Below are positions 44,073 to 56,700 of a stretch of DNA of 64,000 nt, in pieces. Numbering within the stretch: the stretch's first letter is position 1; each line of letters starts with the position of its first letter. The notes beneath the pieces are model-generated. The model was not told the origin of the DNA. It did not search any database and saw only the letters and a list, made by a program, of their open reading frames with translations. Source of the DNA: Ipomoea triloba (Eukaryota; Streptophyta; Magnoliopsida; Solanales; Convolvulaceae); NCBI RefSeq assembly GCF_003576645.1, contig NC_044921.1:26540203-26604202 (forward strand), in the 5' to 3' direction. The position numbers and the translations under genes are program-made.

Positions 44073-44190
44073 CCAAGATCTTGTAGTCTAGTGGGACACG
44101 ATTGTACTTTCACATGAAAGGGGTGAGTTCGAACCTTAATAAAAAGATTGAGAAAAAAGTTATGAACATATACTACATTGTAACAGAGTC
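44073..44190 (+). repeat. SINE-like element, copy B
   Basis: Contains AGATCTTGTAGTCTAGTGG (box-A-like), GTGAGTTCGAACC (good match to Pol III box B GGTTCGANNCC type) and the tail TATGAACATATACTAC followed by ATTGTAAC. Related to copy A about 500 bp upstream. Confidence 0.45.
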
Positions 44191-45322
44191 ATTAGTACTT
44201 ATTTGATCACCAATTTTACATGGGGAATGAAGGGTGCACATGTAATTAAAGAGGAAATGGGCCATCCCCTTTTTATTTTACCTACTCAAAGTTGTTCAGT
44301 GATGCAGACTGAATTGAATTAGCAGTACGGATTAGTATACCAATTCAAAGGATTTTCTCCTAACACAACGAAGTTTCCATGAATATATGACCTCTTGTTG
44401 TTTTGGTTACGGTTAGACTCACTACCACCTACTTGCCACAATTTTGTTATCATTCTTATTTTTTATGCTTTTCTATGTTTATGCAAGTTTTGTGTGGCGG
44501 AACATTTACAATATTTTACGACCAACTTTAACGGGGCATTTGATTTTAATGACTGAATTAGGGGGAAAGATATTGCAATTCAATAGGAGAGAAATGAAAT
44601 GATAATAATGTGAGAATTTAAATTCCAATGTTTGATTGGTAGAAAATTAGAAATAGAATTATTGAAAATTTTAATTATAGCGTTTGATATATATTTGAAA
44701 GAGAATAAGTAGTATAAAGACTAAAGTGTTCATACTTATTATAACAGACAAATAAAACATCAGTTTTAGGTTAAAAAGATAATGGATAATTTGTCCCAAA
44801 AGTATCTTTTTTCTTCCCAAAAATTGATACCAGGGGACATGAGATTCTAATTCCGTAAAAATGAGTGGAATTATATATTTTCTTCAAACTAAATGAATGA
44901 ATTTGCTTATGAATTATAGGTGGGTGTGGAATTCAAATTTTCTTTGACCAAGCATGTTGTAAACTATTGAATATGTTTAAAAATTAAATGGAGTTGTGAG
45001 TTGTGACTTCTTTCAATGTACTTAATTTATAAGCAAATGCTTAATCTAAAGATGGGTGGTTGTTGTTGTTGTTGTTGTTGTTGTTAATTAGGAAATATTT
45101 ATCTCATTCTATAGTATTACTTTTTTTTTTTTTTTTGAAAACTCTATAGTATTACCTAATCATTACTGTATTATTATTTTTTGTAATTATAATATTCAAA
45201 AGTAGATCTGATAAAAACATTCCATATTTGTGCTAATTCTACCAACTTTTGTCCTTGTGACGCTACACCAGGTGCAATTTTGATTAATTACTTATCATAT
45301 ATCTCAATCTTTTAAATTATAA
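44191..45322. other. intergenic sequence
   Basis: No gene. Contains a TTG microsatellite (about 45059-45084) and T homopolymers. Confidence 0.5.
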
Positions 45323-46393
45323 CTAGTGTTTTACCCGTGCGCTGCGCGGAAAAAATTTTGTTATTATAAATTTAAATAATAAAATTTAAAAATACAAATA
45401 TATTATAATGTACAATATAATAATATAGTTGAATTTTCGTATATTTGGTCAAGTATCTATTATCATAACATACAAAATTTTAATTTTGTATGATTAATAT
45501 AATCTCTAATCATATACATATTTATATAAATTTATAGAGAAAAATTTACATTATTAAATTGAATTATTCCTAATCTTATTCCATATATATTATAATTCTA
45601 ACAATATGAATAATAACTAAGAAATTATACTTAGAAATTAAAAAAATGTAAAATTTAAATTTTGTATATGTGATTGTGTAATACAGTGTATATACAAATA
45701 ATATTTATTAATATGTATATATGTAAATTCTATAATATAATTTCTGTAATTATAATTTATATTGATATATTATAATTAAAATAATTAAATTTATAAACTG
45801 ACAAATAGAATTTTTTATTTTGTATGATTAATATAATGCATAAGTATATGTATGTATGTATGCATTTTTATAAATTTAAATATTTATGAATACACATTTT
45901 GTTAATTTTATAATTTTATTTTTAATTATATTTTATATTTTATTAATTATAATTAAGAAAATTACATTTACAAATTAAAAGAATTTAATTTTTAAATCTA
46001 TATGGATTAATGTAGTCCCTAACTATGTTATATATTTAGACAAATTTTTAAATATTTTTAAATTTTTAATTAAGAATATGAGTTTAGACATATTTTAAAA
46101 TAATTTTTTAATAAATATTCATTGTAGTAATTAACGTGTATAATTATGGCAATAATCACAATTCTATAAAAAAAATGTATATATATTTTTATATTGTACA
46201 AAACACTATAAATATAATATGTCTACAAAAATTGATAAAAAGAGAAATTTATAATTTTTTTATTATATAGATATTGATAAATATTATATAATTTTTTTCC
46301 TTGCATGAAAAATCATTCTTATTTTAAAATTTTACATTGATATATGAGTTTTGTATCAAAATCTACTTTGATGATATTTTAAACTTTGAGTAA

Positions 46394-46533
46394 CACTTGT
46401 GTCAGACCGTCTCACAGGTCTTAATCCGTTAAACGGGTCAGATCTTTGATTAATAGGTCAGATCTTTGACCTTGTTAGTTAAAGATCAAACCCGTCTCAC
46501 AGATTGAGACCATGAGACAGTTACACACAAGTT
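46394..46533. mobile_element. small MITE nested in the Helitron candidate
   Basis: Left end ACACTTGTGTCAGACCGTCTC; the right end on the minus strand reads AACTTGTGTGTAACTGTCTC. Inverted ends of about 20 bp with internal GTCTCACAG repeats. This AGACCGTCTCAC family is widespread in lamiid-type plants as far as I recall; that link is from memory. Confidence 0.55.
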
Positions 46534-47440
46534 TTTTCCTTAAGCTTTTGTTTGTTATCATAAATAGTAATAGATGTCTACAAACCATTTAGTTTTGTTT
46601 CTAAATATTTTTCAACTCGTAAATGTAGCACAATCAAAACATCTCTAGATCATTATTTAAATAATAGGTTCACAATAGACTTTGTGGTTCAAGATTTGTA
46701 GATCTATGATATGTTTTTAACTAATTTATTTGAAAGTTTATTTCTTTTAGTTCTATTATCTCTTTTTCGTTTAGTTCTATTACCTATTGTTCTTGTCATG
46801 CATCTTGTGCTCAGATGACATGTAGTGATTCTCCCGTATGGGAGGTTATGAGATTGAGCCTTGTATTCAAAAAAATAAATCTCTTATTCTTCTTCGTTTT
46901 AAATTGATAGATCTCGAGATGATGCATCATTCTTAAATATGTGAATTCTAATAAATTTAATAAAATTATATTTAAATGTGAAACATTTACTCAATAACAT
47001 TATATTTTTTTTTCAAACTTCGCAAATGTAAGTTAGTTCAATTAGTTCATTTTTATGTTAGTTTTTCTTCAGTTATGTTATTAACGTAAATTAATTTGTT
47101 TTGAGCTCATAATATTTAAATAATAACTATTATTTTAGATTTGTAAATTTTTATAATTTATGGTATTTTATAAAATTTGTTCACAGCATTTGAACTATAA
47201 AACTTTTAAATTAATGCAATAATACTTATATTTGTTATTAGTAGAGAGCTAAAATCATAATAATGATATATTATACCTTTCACATTTTTAAACTTTGAAA
47301 ACCAACATCATTTATGTAGGAAGAAATTTATATATAGTAGTAATAATATTGTAGTTATTTTTAAAAGTTAGACGAAGTAAACAAATTGACATGCAACAAT
47401 TTTTTTTATTTGGGTGAACTTTTGACATGCAACAATGATT

Positions 47441-47483
<43 letters not shown>

Positions 47484-47642
47484 GAATCAAATTAAATTAT
47501 TTTAATTTTAATAATTTTAATTAAAATTCAAAAAATAAAACAAATAAAATTAAAAATATCTATAATACAAAAATATTAAATTGAAGAGAAGATTTCAATT
47601 TTATCTTATTAGAATAAATTAAATTTGACATATCTATTTTGG

Positions 47643-48470
47643 AATACTATAATATACATCATATAGTAATTTGATTGTTGTAAATTTTTTTTTGTGTGTG
47701 AATATTATCATGAGAGAAATTTAATTATGTACATTAACATAATATAGTAATATTTTTTTGGAATACTATAATGTACATCATATAGTAATTTGATTGTTGG
47801 AATTTTTATTTTTTTGAATATTATCATGAGAGGAATTTAATTACGTACATTAACATAGTATAGTAATATTTTTTTAATACTATAATATACATCATATTGT
47901 AATTTGATTGTTGTAATTTTTATTTTGCTTGAATATTATCATGAGAGGAATTTAATTACGTACATTAACATAATATAGTAATTTTTTTAACACTATAATA
48001 TACACCATATAGTAATTTGATTGTTGGATTCTTATTTTTTTTTGAATATTATCATGAGAGGAATTTAATTACGTACATTAACATAATATAGTAATATTTT
48101 TTTAATACTATAATATATATCATATAGTAATTTGATTGTTTGATTTTTTTTTTGAATATTATAATGAGAGGAATTTAGTTAAGTACATTAACATAATATA
48201 GTAATATTTTTTTTAAATACTATAATATACATCACATAGTAATTTGATTGTTGAAATTTTTATTTTTTTTAATATTATCATGAGAGGAATTTAATTACAT
48301 ATAATAACATAATATAGTAATATTTTTAAATACTATAATATACATCATATAGTAATTTGATTGTTGAAATTTTTATTTTTTTGAATATTATCATGAGAGG
48401 AATCTAATTACGTACAATTACATAATATAGTAATTTTTTTGAATACTATAATATACATCATATAGTAATA
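47643..48470. repeat. AT-rich tandem repeat, period about 115 bp, seven full units plus part
   Basis: Units begin AATACTATAATATACATCAT at about 47643, 47761, 47876, 47989, 48104, 48216, 48330 and 48443 and include AGTAATTTGATTGTTG, ATTATCATGAGAGGAATTTA and TACATTAACATAATATAG. Units differ by a few per cent, so the array is not brand new. Confidence 0.9.
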
Positions 48471-48840
48471 TATATATATATAATACGCAAGATTAAAATA
48501 TTTTGAACAATAATTGAATTGCATGGTATAATAACTATAATTTTGTTTAATAATTATTATTTCCGTGTGACTATTTTGTTAACATATGTACATAAATAAG
48601 GAATCCATACAGGAATGGAATTGACTAAAATATTTCAAATTAATTTCCGTGTAGAATAAGGAATGGAATCATATTGTTGAATATTTTGTCAATTTTAGCC
48701 ATAAATAAGGAATGATAACGAATGCTAGAATTTCTGATAAGTAATTATTATATAATATTATGTTGACCGATTTCAAAATTTTTGGACTAAAATGAGCGGG
48801 AAAGCTAGTACTTATGTTTTAATATATATATAGATATAGA

Positions 48841-50093
48841 TATTACATTAAACTATAAAGAAAAATTTGTTAAAAAGTATTACATGATAATATTAACTTT
48901 AAAAAAATCAAAACTAAAGTAATAGTCTCTATACTTTTGTTATTTCATAAGTTTTAAATTCTAGTGCTGAAACTGCTCAAGTGTAAGATTACAATGGGCT
49001 AACTAATACTTCCCCTATCACAAATTTCATTTTGCCAACTTGCTGCTTTCATAATCAATTTGATTAAATATTGACTTAAAATTTGAGACATGTAGATTAA
49101 CTTTTGAACGTTTAAATATTAAAACTACACCTTAATATATTACGAAAGAATATAAGTATAAATCAAAATAAAATTTGATCCATGAAAAAAAATGAAACAG
49201 GTAATAATAGAATTCAATCAGGTGACAATCCAATCAAGTTATTGTTAATTTGAAAATTGGTAATCATAAAATTTTAAATTAAAATTTTTGTGAGTGAATT
49301 AGTGTTATTAATTTCATAGAGAATATAATGCGGCTTTAGATACCGATGACAGGGTTTGAATGTGTTAAAAAAGTTGTTTAAAATTGAAAGTAGAATTAAA
49401 GAGTGCGAATGGGACAAAGGAGACGCATGGTTCCAAGTACGGACCATATTTGTGGGTGGGGCAACGCGGTTTGGGTTTACCTTCTTCCTTTCTCTTTCGC
49501 TTTAATTTGTCTCTAGACTGGACGACGTCCATAATGACTGCTGTGATTGAACGAGAGGTTCGTTCCTTCCTTCATTCCATGAAAGAAAATTCCCGTTTCC
49601 TGGCCCGCTCTGTGCCGTCGTAATCCTAAAACCAACAGTAACATAACCACCGCGAAACCACACACTGTCATTGTGTTTCTCAAGTTTCCACTTCCAGCCA
49701 AATTCTACCTGATTACCCATATGCCCACTTTTTTTGTTTTCTTCTCCTTTATTTCTCTATGTTCTATCGTCTTTAAAGGAAATCACATTCTCTTTTATTT
49801 TATTTTTAATGATTGAGTTGTGTCATCTGTACACTGTACATACGTACTCATCTATCATCTCTATATATGTGCTTGTGAATGTATTACTTTATTTATTTGT
49901 ATCTTCTTCTTCATCATCATCGCCTAACGACGCATGTTGGTCTTCTTGTCTCCTCAACCGCTGGTGGGACAATCGGATTTTCTCCTCCATCTCCATGATC
50001 ACTCGCTCCGCCTAGCTGCTGGTTGGATTACTTTTACTTTTAATGTTATCAGCATTAAATTAAAGCCGCCGTATCTTCAGACCGTCGGAAATA
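48841..50093. other. intergenic sequence and CBP60 promoter/leader
   Basis: No transposon or ORF of note. From about 49400 the GC content rises, and 49730-50093 is CT-rich, consistent with the promoter and 5' UTR of the CBP60 gene. Confidence 0.5.
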
Positions 50094-53000
50094 ATGTCAC
50101 AGAAGCGGCAGCCCGAGGAGGATTACAAGCCTCTACCCGACGGTGGCCTTTCCGACGATAAACGCCGCCGGAAGATTCCTTCCCTCAAAAGGTAATAACC
50201 CATCTCCTGCTGATTTAAATTAAAGTTCTAAACTTTGAAGTTTTTTTCTTTACTTTAATTTCACACCCTCAGGCTCATCTAAACTACCTTAGCTTAGTTT
50301 AGCTTGGTGCGCTATAAAAACACCATTTCATTTCAAGATTCTTGCTTGAGTGTGAAGTTGGGAACTTTACTGTATGTTTCTAAATGGGTAGAATTTAGTT
50401 GCCTTTAATGGAATTTCCATGGCTGTTTCTTGGAGTAATCAAAAGAATGAAAGAGTCGACAGCTTTTAGGCTTTAGCTTTGCCAAAGAGAATAATGACAA
50501 ATGGAGTATCCTTTAAAACTGTATTGCTATGCATAATTGACCGAGTGTGGAAGTTCAATTTTTGTTGATTAGTAAATGGATGTATGTTAGTGTGCCAAAA
50601 AGAGGGTTGCTTTTCTTTTTGGGGAAAAAAGTTTTTCTTGTTTCTTTTTGCTGATGCAAAACATGGCGTTTGAACGTTATCTTTTGTGATGTTGCAATCT
50701 GCGTCGCCACTTTCTTGTTTGTGCTATACTATTGCTACCTTTGTGCAACAATTGTTGGATGGTCCATAATACATATTACAAAGGTGACAATGTTTACTTG
50801 AATTGTTTCTGAAACTCTATTTTTTTCTTTTAGATAATGGATTCGTACCTAGGTCATCTAATTTTGACTTATTTGACCACAATTAACTGTTTAATTGGTT
50901 AAACAATCAATATGAGTGTTTGATTAATTAGTTTTTTGTAACAATCCTAAACCCTAATTTTGACTTATTGCTCGTTTTTGTCATACTGTTTGCCTAACTT
51001 ATATCCTTTAAAAACACACACACACATACATTATTGATTTTGTGTTTCCATTGTTACTGATTATGCTTTGTATATACCTATTTTACAGTGTGGTGTTGGA
51101 GGTTATGAATATGCGAAAAATGCAGACTTTTATGGAGCCCGTTTTGGAGCCTTTGATACGTAGAGTTGTAAGTTCACATCCCCTTGTAGTTGTTCTGATG
51201 ATGCTCTTAGCAGTCTAATGTGAATTGCTTTCCATTGATATATGACTATGTTTTAGAACCCAAAAATCCTTTGTATTATTGAAAATTTGGACATTTTAAT
51301 GTCTCCAAACGTTGTAACTAGTAAGAAATGTAAATAATTTGGACATTTTAATGTCTCCAAACGTTGTAACTGGTAAGAAATGTAGTGACTTTTTCAATTT
51401 CATGGGAGCTTACAGGTAAAAGAGGAAGTTGACATAGCATTGAGAAAGTACATGACCAGTTTGAAACGGTATGGAATCAGGCTCCGATTTCAAGCAATAT
51501 AGTTGTTCATGAAACAGATAATGTTTTTTTTTTCTCCCTACTATTTGATTGATATTCTTTGCACTTGTATTGTGTAGGAATGGTGGGAAAGATGCACACC
51601 CTTATGAATTAAGAAGCCTCAAGTTAAAATTCTTAGATTCTATCTCTCCTCCTGTATTTACTGGAACTCGTATCGAAGGAGAGGATGGCTCAAGTCTTAG
51701 AGTTGCTTTGGTTGATGCTCTTACCGGACAAGTTGTGACAACTGGCCCAGAATCATCTGCAAAGGTGGAAATTGCAGTTCTTGAGGGAGATTTTGACAGT
51801 GATGAAGGGAATAATTGGACAGTTGAAGAATTTAGAGATAACATTGTGAGGGAAAGGGAAGGGAAGAAGCCTCTTCTTAACGGGGATGCAATTCTGAACC
51901 TTAAAGATGGTATTGGTTTGGTTGGTGATATTTCCTTTACAGATAATTCAAGCTGGACTAGAAGTCGTAAGTTCAGACTTGGGGCAAGACTTGTGGATAA
52001 CTTTGATGGAATTAAAGTTATAGAAGCAAAAACAGAGTCTTTTGTTGTAAGGGACCACCGAGGAGAATGTAAGTTCCACATGTTTTAATTTCTTTTAGAT
52101 ACAAGTTATATATAGTCAGTGTCTGAGTTAAAGAGGGAAGATCGATCAAGACAGTACAGGAACATATTTAATAACTAAATTATTTAATTCTATCACTTTG
52201 TTATCCCTAGCTTGTTGATTTGCAGTATACAAGAAGCATCATCCGCCATCCCTCTTGGATGAAGTATGGAGGCTCGAAAAAATTGGTAAAGATGGAGCAT
52301 TCCACAGGCGTTTGAGCAAGGAAAGAATATATACAGTGAAGGATTTTCTGACTTTACTATCTCTTGATCCAGCAAGACTTCGGAATGTAAGTTGTCATTG
52401 ACATATACTTAGCTTGCATTTACAACAACATAAGATTTAAGGAATTGTACTGTCTAGTATTGACAAGACTGCTATGGAAACCTTGCAGATCCTTGGGACA
52501 GGTATGTCGACTAAGATGTGGGAAGTCACAGTTGAACATGCTAGAACGTGTGTTCTTGGCAAGAAATTGTACTCATACTACGCTTCTGGATCTGAGCAAA
52601 AGAATGGCGTGGTTTTTAACATTGTGGCACAAGTGTTGGGCCTTTTTGTAGATTGTCAGTATATTCCTGCTGAGAAGCTATCTGAGACTGAGAAGGCACG
52701 CTTCTAATGCCACAATCTTAGTTAGCTGTTAATTTGTTCTTTAATTTTCTGCAAGCCCTGTGATTTCATCTTTCATTCTTTGCTTATTTTAGGCTGAGGC
52801 ACGTGAATTGGTAATTTCTGCTCTTCAACACTGGGAAGAAGTAGTGTGTTTTGACAACGAGTCCTCGCTGTTTCCACATATCCAGTCCTCAGACTCTTCA
52901 TCTGCTATGGCTAATTCTGATGGCACCAATAATAATGCTTTGGCCGCATCACAAAAGGCTCCAATGTGTGATTATCAACCGTCGCCTGATAACATGCCAT

Positions 53001-53398
53001 CCATATACTCCATTGGGGGTTTGAGTGGGTTGGATCCTTATGATTTACATAGCATTGACAGTATGGATGTTAGGTTTGAACAACCACTAAGGTTGCCTGG
53101 ACAGGATACAAACTCCTTCATCTATGACACAGTAGATGCTGTAACTCAACCTTTTTGTGGGGATGAGCCTCTACCCTACTTCGATTCTGATTATTCGCTT
53201 CACAGCTCTAGCTTTGAGCAGTCAGATTCTTATCTGCAGAGCGCTGTGAATAGCTTTTTGGGTCGCACAACGGTCACCCCAGATAAGGCACAGAGGAGAT
53301 GGAAAATGTTGTTCAGTGTATTGAGGTGGTTCTCTGTTAGGAGAATTGTTGCCAGAAAGGGTGGTGTTAATCGAAAAGACAAGGCTCCATATTACTAA
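50094..53398 (+). CDS. CBP60: CBP60-family calmodulin-binding transcription factor, 7 exons, 564 aa
   Basis: CBP60 proteins are nuclear DNA-binding regulators of salicylic-acid and immune genes, several controlled by calmodulin. Exons: 50094-50191, 51089-51167, 51416-51468, 51578-52068, 52226-52386, 52489-52695, 52793-53398 (1695 nt). N-terminus has a basic KRRRKIPS patch; exon 2-3 carry [10 protein letters not shown]. The conserved core (exons 4-6, about residues 77-370) contains [69 protein letters not shown] and [10 protein letters not shown]. The C-terminus has a basic amphipathic helix ([20 protein letters not shown]), fitting the C-terminal calmodulin-binding site of prototypical CBP60s, unlike CBP60g or SARD1. 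Intron 6 must start with GC (AAG|GCACGC), as no GT occurs before the in-frame stop at 52705; all others are GT-AG. Confidence 0.9.
51285..51385. repeat. 52-bp tandem duplication in CBP60 intron 2
   Basis: ATTTGGACATTTTAATGTCT at 51285 is repeated at 51337 through GTAAGAAATGTA, with one substitution. Confidence 0.85.
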
Positions 53399-55620
53399 TT
53401 AAGTAGCTAGTAGTACATATATGGTAGGTATTAATGATGCGGGCAATTGATCAGATCAGCAAAAGTACTGGATTCTACTGCATGCAGAAGAAGCTTAATT
53501 ATTTATGATGCATGCAGTCTCTTCAATTATCAATAAATTCATCTCATCAATAGATATAGATATAGAGAGAGAGTTGTGCAAATTAAAGCTTTGATTAGCT
53601 TATGATTAAGGTGGCAGGTGTACTGTACTGTTGTGGAAGGATGATACCTAGCTTGTACTCATCAGTTCTTTCTTTTGTTGGAATTGTTTTATTGTTGTGG
53701 ACTGTCGATTTACTGTGCTGTGGAGAATATCATCTTTGTGCATGCGATATCTCCAGCCATTTCCATTTCATTTTTTTGTAGTTTTAATTTATTTTAGTTT
53801 GTGCTGTTATCTTGTAAGCTGATATATATGCTTCTATCTTCATTTATTATTATTTCTTTTCTCTATTTTTTTTTTTTTTTTGTTTTTGCAGACTTGTATC
53901 TCGTTTATCAGTAAATTAATATTTAAATGATCAAATTTCCTCGATGGGCAAATTGTTGCAAACCCTGGGCCAATGCATCACTGAATTGAAACACTTCAAA
54001 TCAAATCAGGTATTGATAATTGGATGGATATGATATCCTTTATTGTTCTCCATAAATAGATGTCTTTTTAAACTAGTACTTTGCTTCATCATTTGGGAAT
54101 TAAAACAGAAGGACAAAAAAAATTAGCTTGTTACACTGTTAATAGAATATATATGTAGAATAAAATAGGAGTACCACTATTTAAATGGTGTAGAGTAACA
54201 TACCACCATCCAATTGAATCATAGTCTGCAACAAGCTAAGTGAAGTGAGGAGCCCTACCTAAAACATTTATGATATTATTTTAATTTATAGCGGGGAAAG
54301 CAAGCATCTTCAAGGAAAAGAAGGATCTAATGGAAAGTAGGAGTGATGATTCAATGCAACGTAACAAATTAAACATGGGTGATATGCTTAATTGCTCAAA
54401 CTTTAAAAAAAAAAATTACAGAAAGCATAATTATTGATGAGTGCATGCATGTAAGCTTTGCTCAGTTGTCAGTTGTAGTATAGTTTTAGTAAGACTATGA
54501 TTAATCTCTTACTTTTAATCATATTGTCTACCTTATTCCTCAATGCATGCAACTCAATATTTATATATAATAACTTTGAGAAAGTTTTGACAATTATTAA
54601 ATTCGTGATATTTAATTATGAAAATCATGTTTCATCTACTTAATACTCTTTTAAGATATAAAAAAAAAATTAATTATTTAGAGACGTAGCCACGTAGGGG
54701 AATGTAGTAAATGATTTAGGAGTGATATGATAAATGAATATATAGTAGGGCAGGGCGCAGATGAGAGATTGATTTGTTGTGAATGGTGAAGATAAGGTTT
54801 GAGTGATGTGAGGGGAGGGGCATGGGAGGGCATGAGGGCAGTGGAGTGCACACTGCCATGTTTGGGTGGGTATCCATCCTATACTACCAAATAATAATGC
54901 ACGCATGCAAATGATACTTTTTGCCGGGCGACTGTCTTCTTTAATTTTCTTGGCTTTTTCAATCATATCACCTTCAATTATTCATCTTTAATTAATTTCA
55001 AATATCTTACATTATATTTTTCTCTCCCGCCCGGTCTGCATATATAATTTATACATTTGTGTTGCCTTTTTCAGTCAATAAAGTTGACAGCTATGTATGC
55101 GCGCACTCGATCCATACATCCATCTCATATTTATCCACCATATCTCTTTCCTTATTTCTTGTCTCCATACATCATTTCATTTATTATTATTATTTTTCTA
55201 AATAAATACCACAATATAATATTAATCAATGTATGTATGTGTAATTATATATTGAATAACAAGATTTACTCCATCTAACAAGATTGAAGCTAAGAAATTG
55301 AATTGAAGCAAGATACATTCTTTATTTCCAATTAATTCATTTGACTTAGCTTGTGCTGTACATTTTAAATTTTTTGGTATTAGCTCGCTAGCTAGCTCTT
55401 CCATTGAAATAAACGTAACACTGAGGGGTACATATGCACTACTAGCTAGCTAATACCAAATGTTAAAGCTAGCTAATTAATTTAAGCTAGATAGATTACA
55501 GTAGAATATATATTGATCTGATGTGGTACAAATTTAAAAAAAAAAAAAAAAAAGAAACTAACTAACTGCGGAGGAATTGATCGAAATTGTATGTGGTGGA
55601 CAGTGGAATTGAGTAATTAA
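53399..55620. other. intergenic sequence between CBP60 and the PADRE gene
   Basis: Contains 3' UTRs of the two convergent genes. No ORF with protein character; the frame near 54670-54966 (-) is low-complexity and unsupported. Confidence 0.5.
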
Positions 55621-55895
55621 TCAGGTGCTAACTCCGGCGGCCTCGGAGATGCTCAGTAGTGAGGGCTGCCATGCTTTGCATCTGCCTCCTGCTGCAGAAG
55701 AAGAAGACCTATGCCTTCTTTCATGCTGCTGCATAAATTTAATCATTTCTTTTCATAGTTAGCTAAGCATATATACAAGTTAGGCTAATTAGATCATTCA
55801 TTAATTCCATCAGTACGAACACACACTCATTACTTAATTTTATATATTCCTTTTCAATTTTTGACTACTGTAGAAATCATGTCGGTGGCTGCCAT

Positions 55896-55929
<34 letters not shown>

Positions 55930-56563
55930 GGAAGAAGGAAATTAATTATATTAATAATGGTTTAGCATAGGTGGGGGGTTTTGTGCACCTCAGATCTTCC
56001 AATGTTAACTCTTCTTCTGTTTGATGAATCTGAAGTAGTTGATTTTTGTGCAATAAGTTTTTCATGCTTCTTAACTGGCCCTGACGATGATGATGATTGC
56101 TGCTGCTGCTGCTGCTTCATTTGTGAATGTCTCTTTGCCCATAAACCCTTCATTACTTCTGAAAACCATACATATATACCGATCAGAATAATATATTAAG
56201 AAAAACATAATTAATTAATGATATATATATATTTTATTAGTACATAAAACTAACGCCAACTATGAACTAACCTTGAGCGGTTACTAGTCTATAAACATGT
56301 CCAAGAACAAGAGTATCTGTTGGCTTGAGGAGCTTAATGCGTGTAATCCTCTGAACTGGCGGGACATTATTGGTGGACGCGGCGGCCGCGGAGGAGGAGT
56401 TGAGAGTGGTGGCGGTGGTGGTAAGGAGAAGAGCGACATAGTGGCCGGGATTGGTGTTCATGATTTCGGTGGCGGACAGAGGCCAATAGTGCTTCTCTGC
56501 TCTCCCCCCAGGGTGTTGTATTACAAGACTTGCATTGTCGTCTATGGCTTGGCAGTTTCCCAT
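55621..56563 (-). CDS. PADRE (DUF4228) domain protein, 189 aa, 3 exons
   Basis: PADRE/DUF4228 proteins are plant-only and often induced by pathogens or abiotic stress; biochemical role unknown. Exons: 56272-56563, 55989-56158, 55621-55728 (570 nt). It starts MGNCQAIDDNASLVIQHPGG, with Gly2 fitting N-myristoylation and membrane attachment. Typical motifs follow: KHYWPLSATEIMNTNPGHYVALL, IKLLKPTDTLVLGHVYRLVT, then EVMKGLWAKRH. After a poly-Gln stretch (CAG repeat, about 56098-56118) and a Ser/basic linker, it ends with WQPSLLSISEA, the conserved C-terminal motif of the family. Exon 3 has a tandem CAGCAG acceptor that can include or skip one Gln. A TATA box is at 56691-56700. Length is normal. 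Confidence 0.9.
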
Positions 56564-56690
56564 TAATTTCCTCCCTCGATCCGATCCTCTTCTTTCTTCT
56601 CTTATGTTTTTTTTTTTCTTCCGATCCTCGGCTCTCTGCAATTCAAGCTAGTCTATCACAAAATGATAAGCATTCAACTCATCTCTCTCT

Positions 56691-56700
56691 ATATATATAG
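56691..56700 (-). promoter_or_regulatory. TATA box of the PADRE gene
   Basis: The minus strand reads CTATATATAT 128 bp upstream of the ATG, giving a leader of roughly 100 nt. Confidence 0.6.

Larger units (their letters stand above)
45323..48840 (-). mobile_element. non-autonomous Helitron candidate, about 3.5 kb
   Basis: On the minus strand the element begins TCTATATCTATATATATA after an A (48841) and ends CTAG before a T (45322): A|TC...CTAG|T, the Helitron insertion pattern. Eight bases before the CTAG is a perfect 6-bp-stem hairpin (plus-strand CCGTGC-GCT-GCGCGG, 45335-45349), as required near Helitron 3' ends. There are no inverted repeats of consequence and no target duplication. The interior is extremely AT-rich, with no Rep/helicase ORF. 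It contains a MITE (46394-46533) and a tandem-repeat array (47643-48470). A second possible 5' TC lies six bases inside (48834). Confidence 0.6.

Noticed and set aside
47643..48470. CRISPR-like array
   Set aside because: Repeat units are contiguous at ~115 bp without distinct unique spacers, in plant DNA; this is a tandem repeat.
49384..50161. ORFs upstream of and overlapping the CBP60 start
   Set aside because: They lie in the promoter/leader or in a different frame from the CBP60 exon 1; no domain seen.
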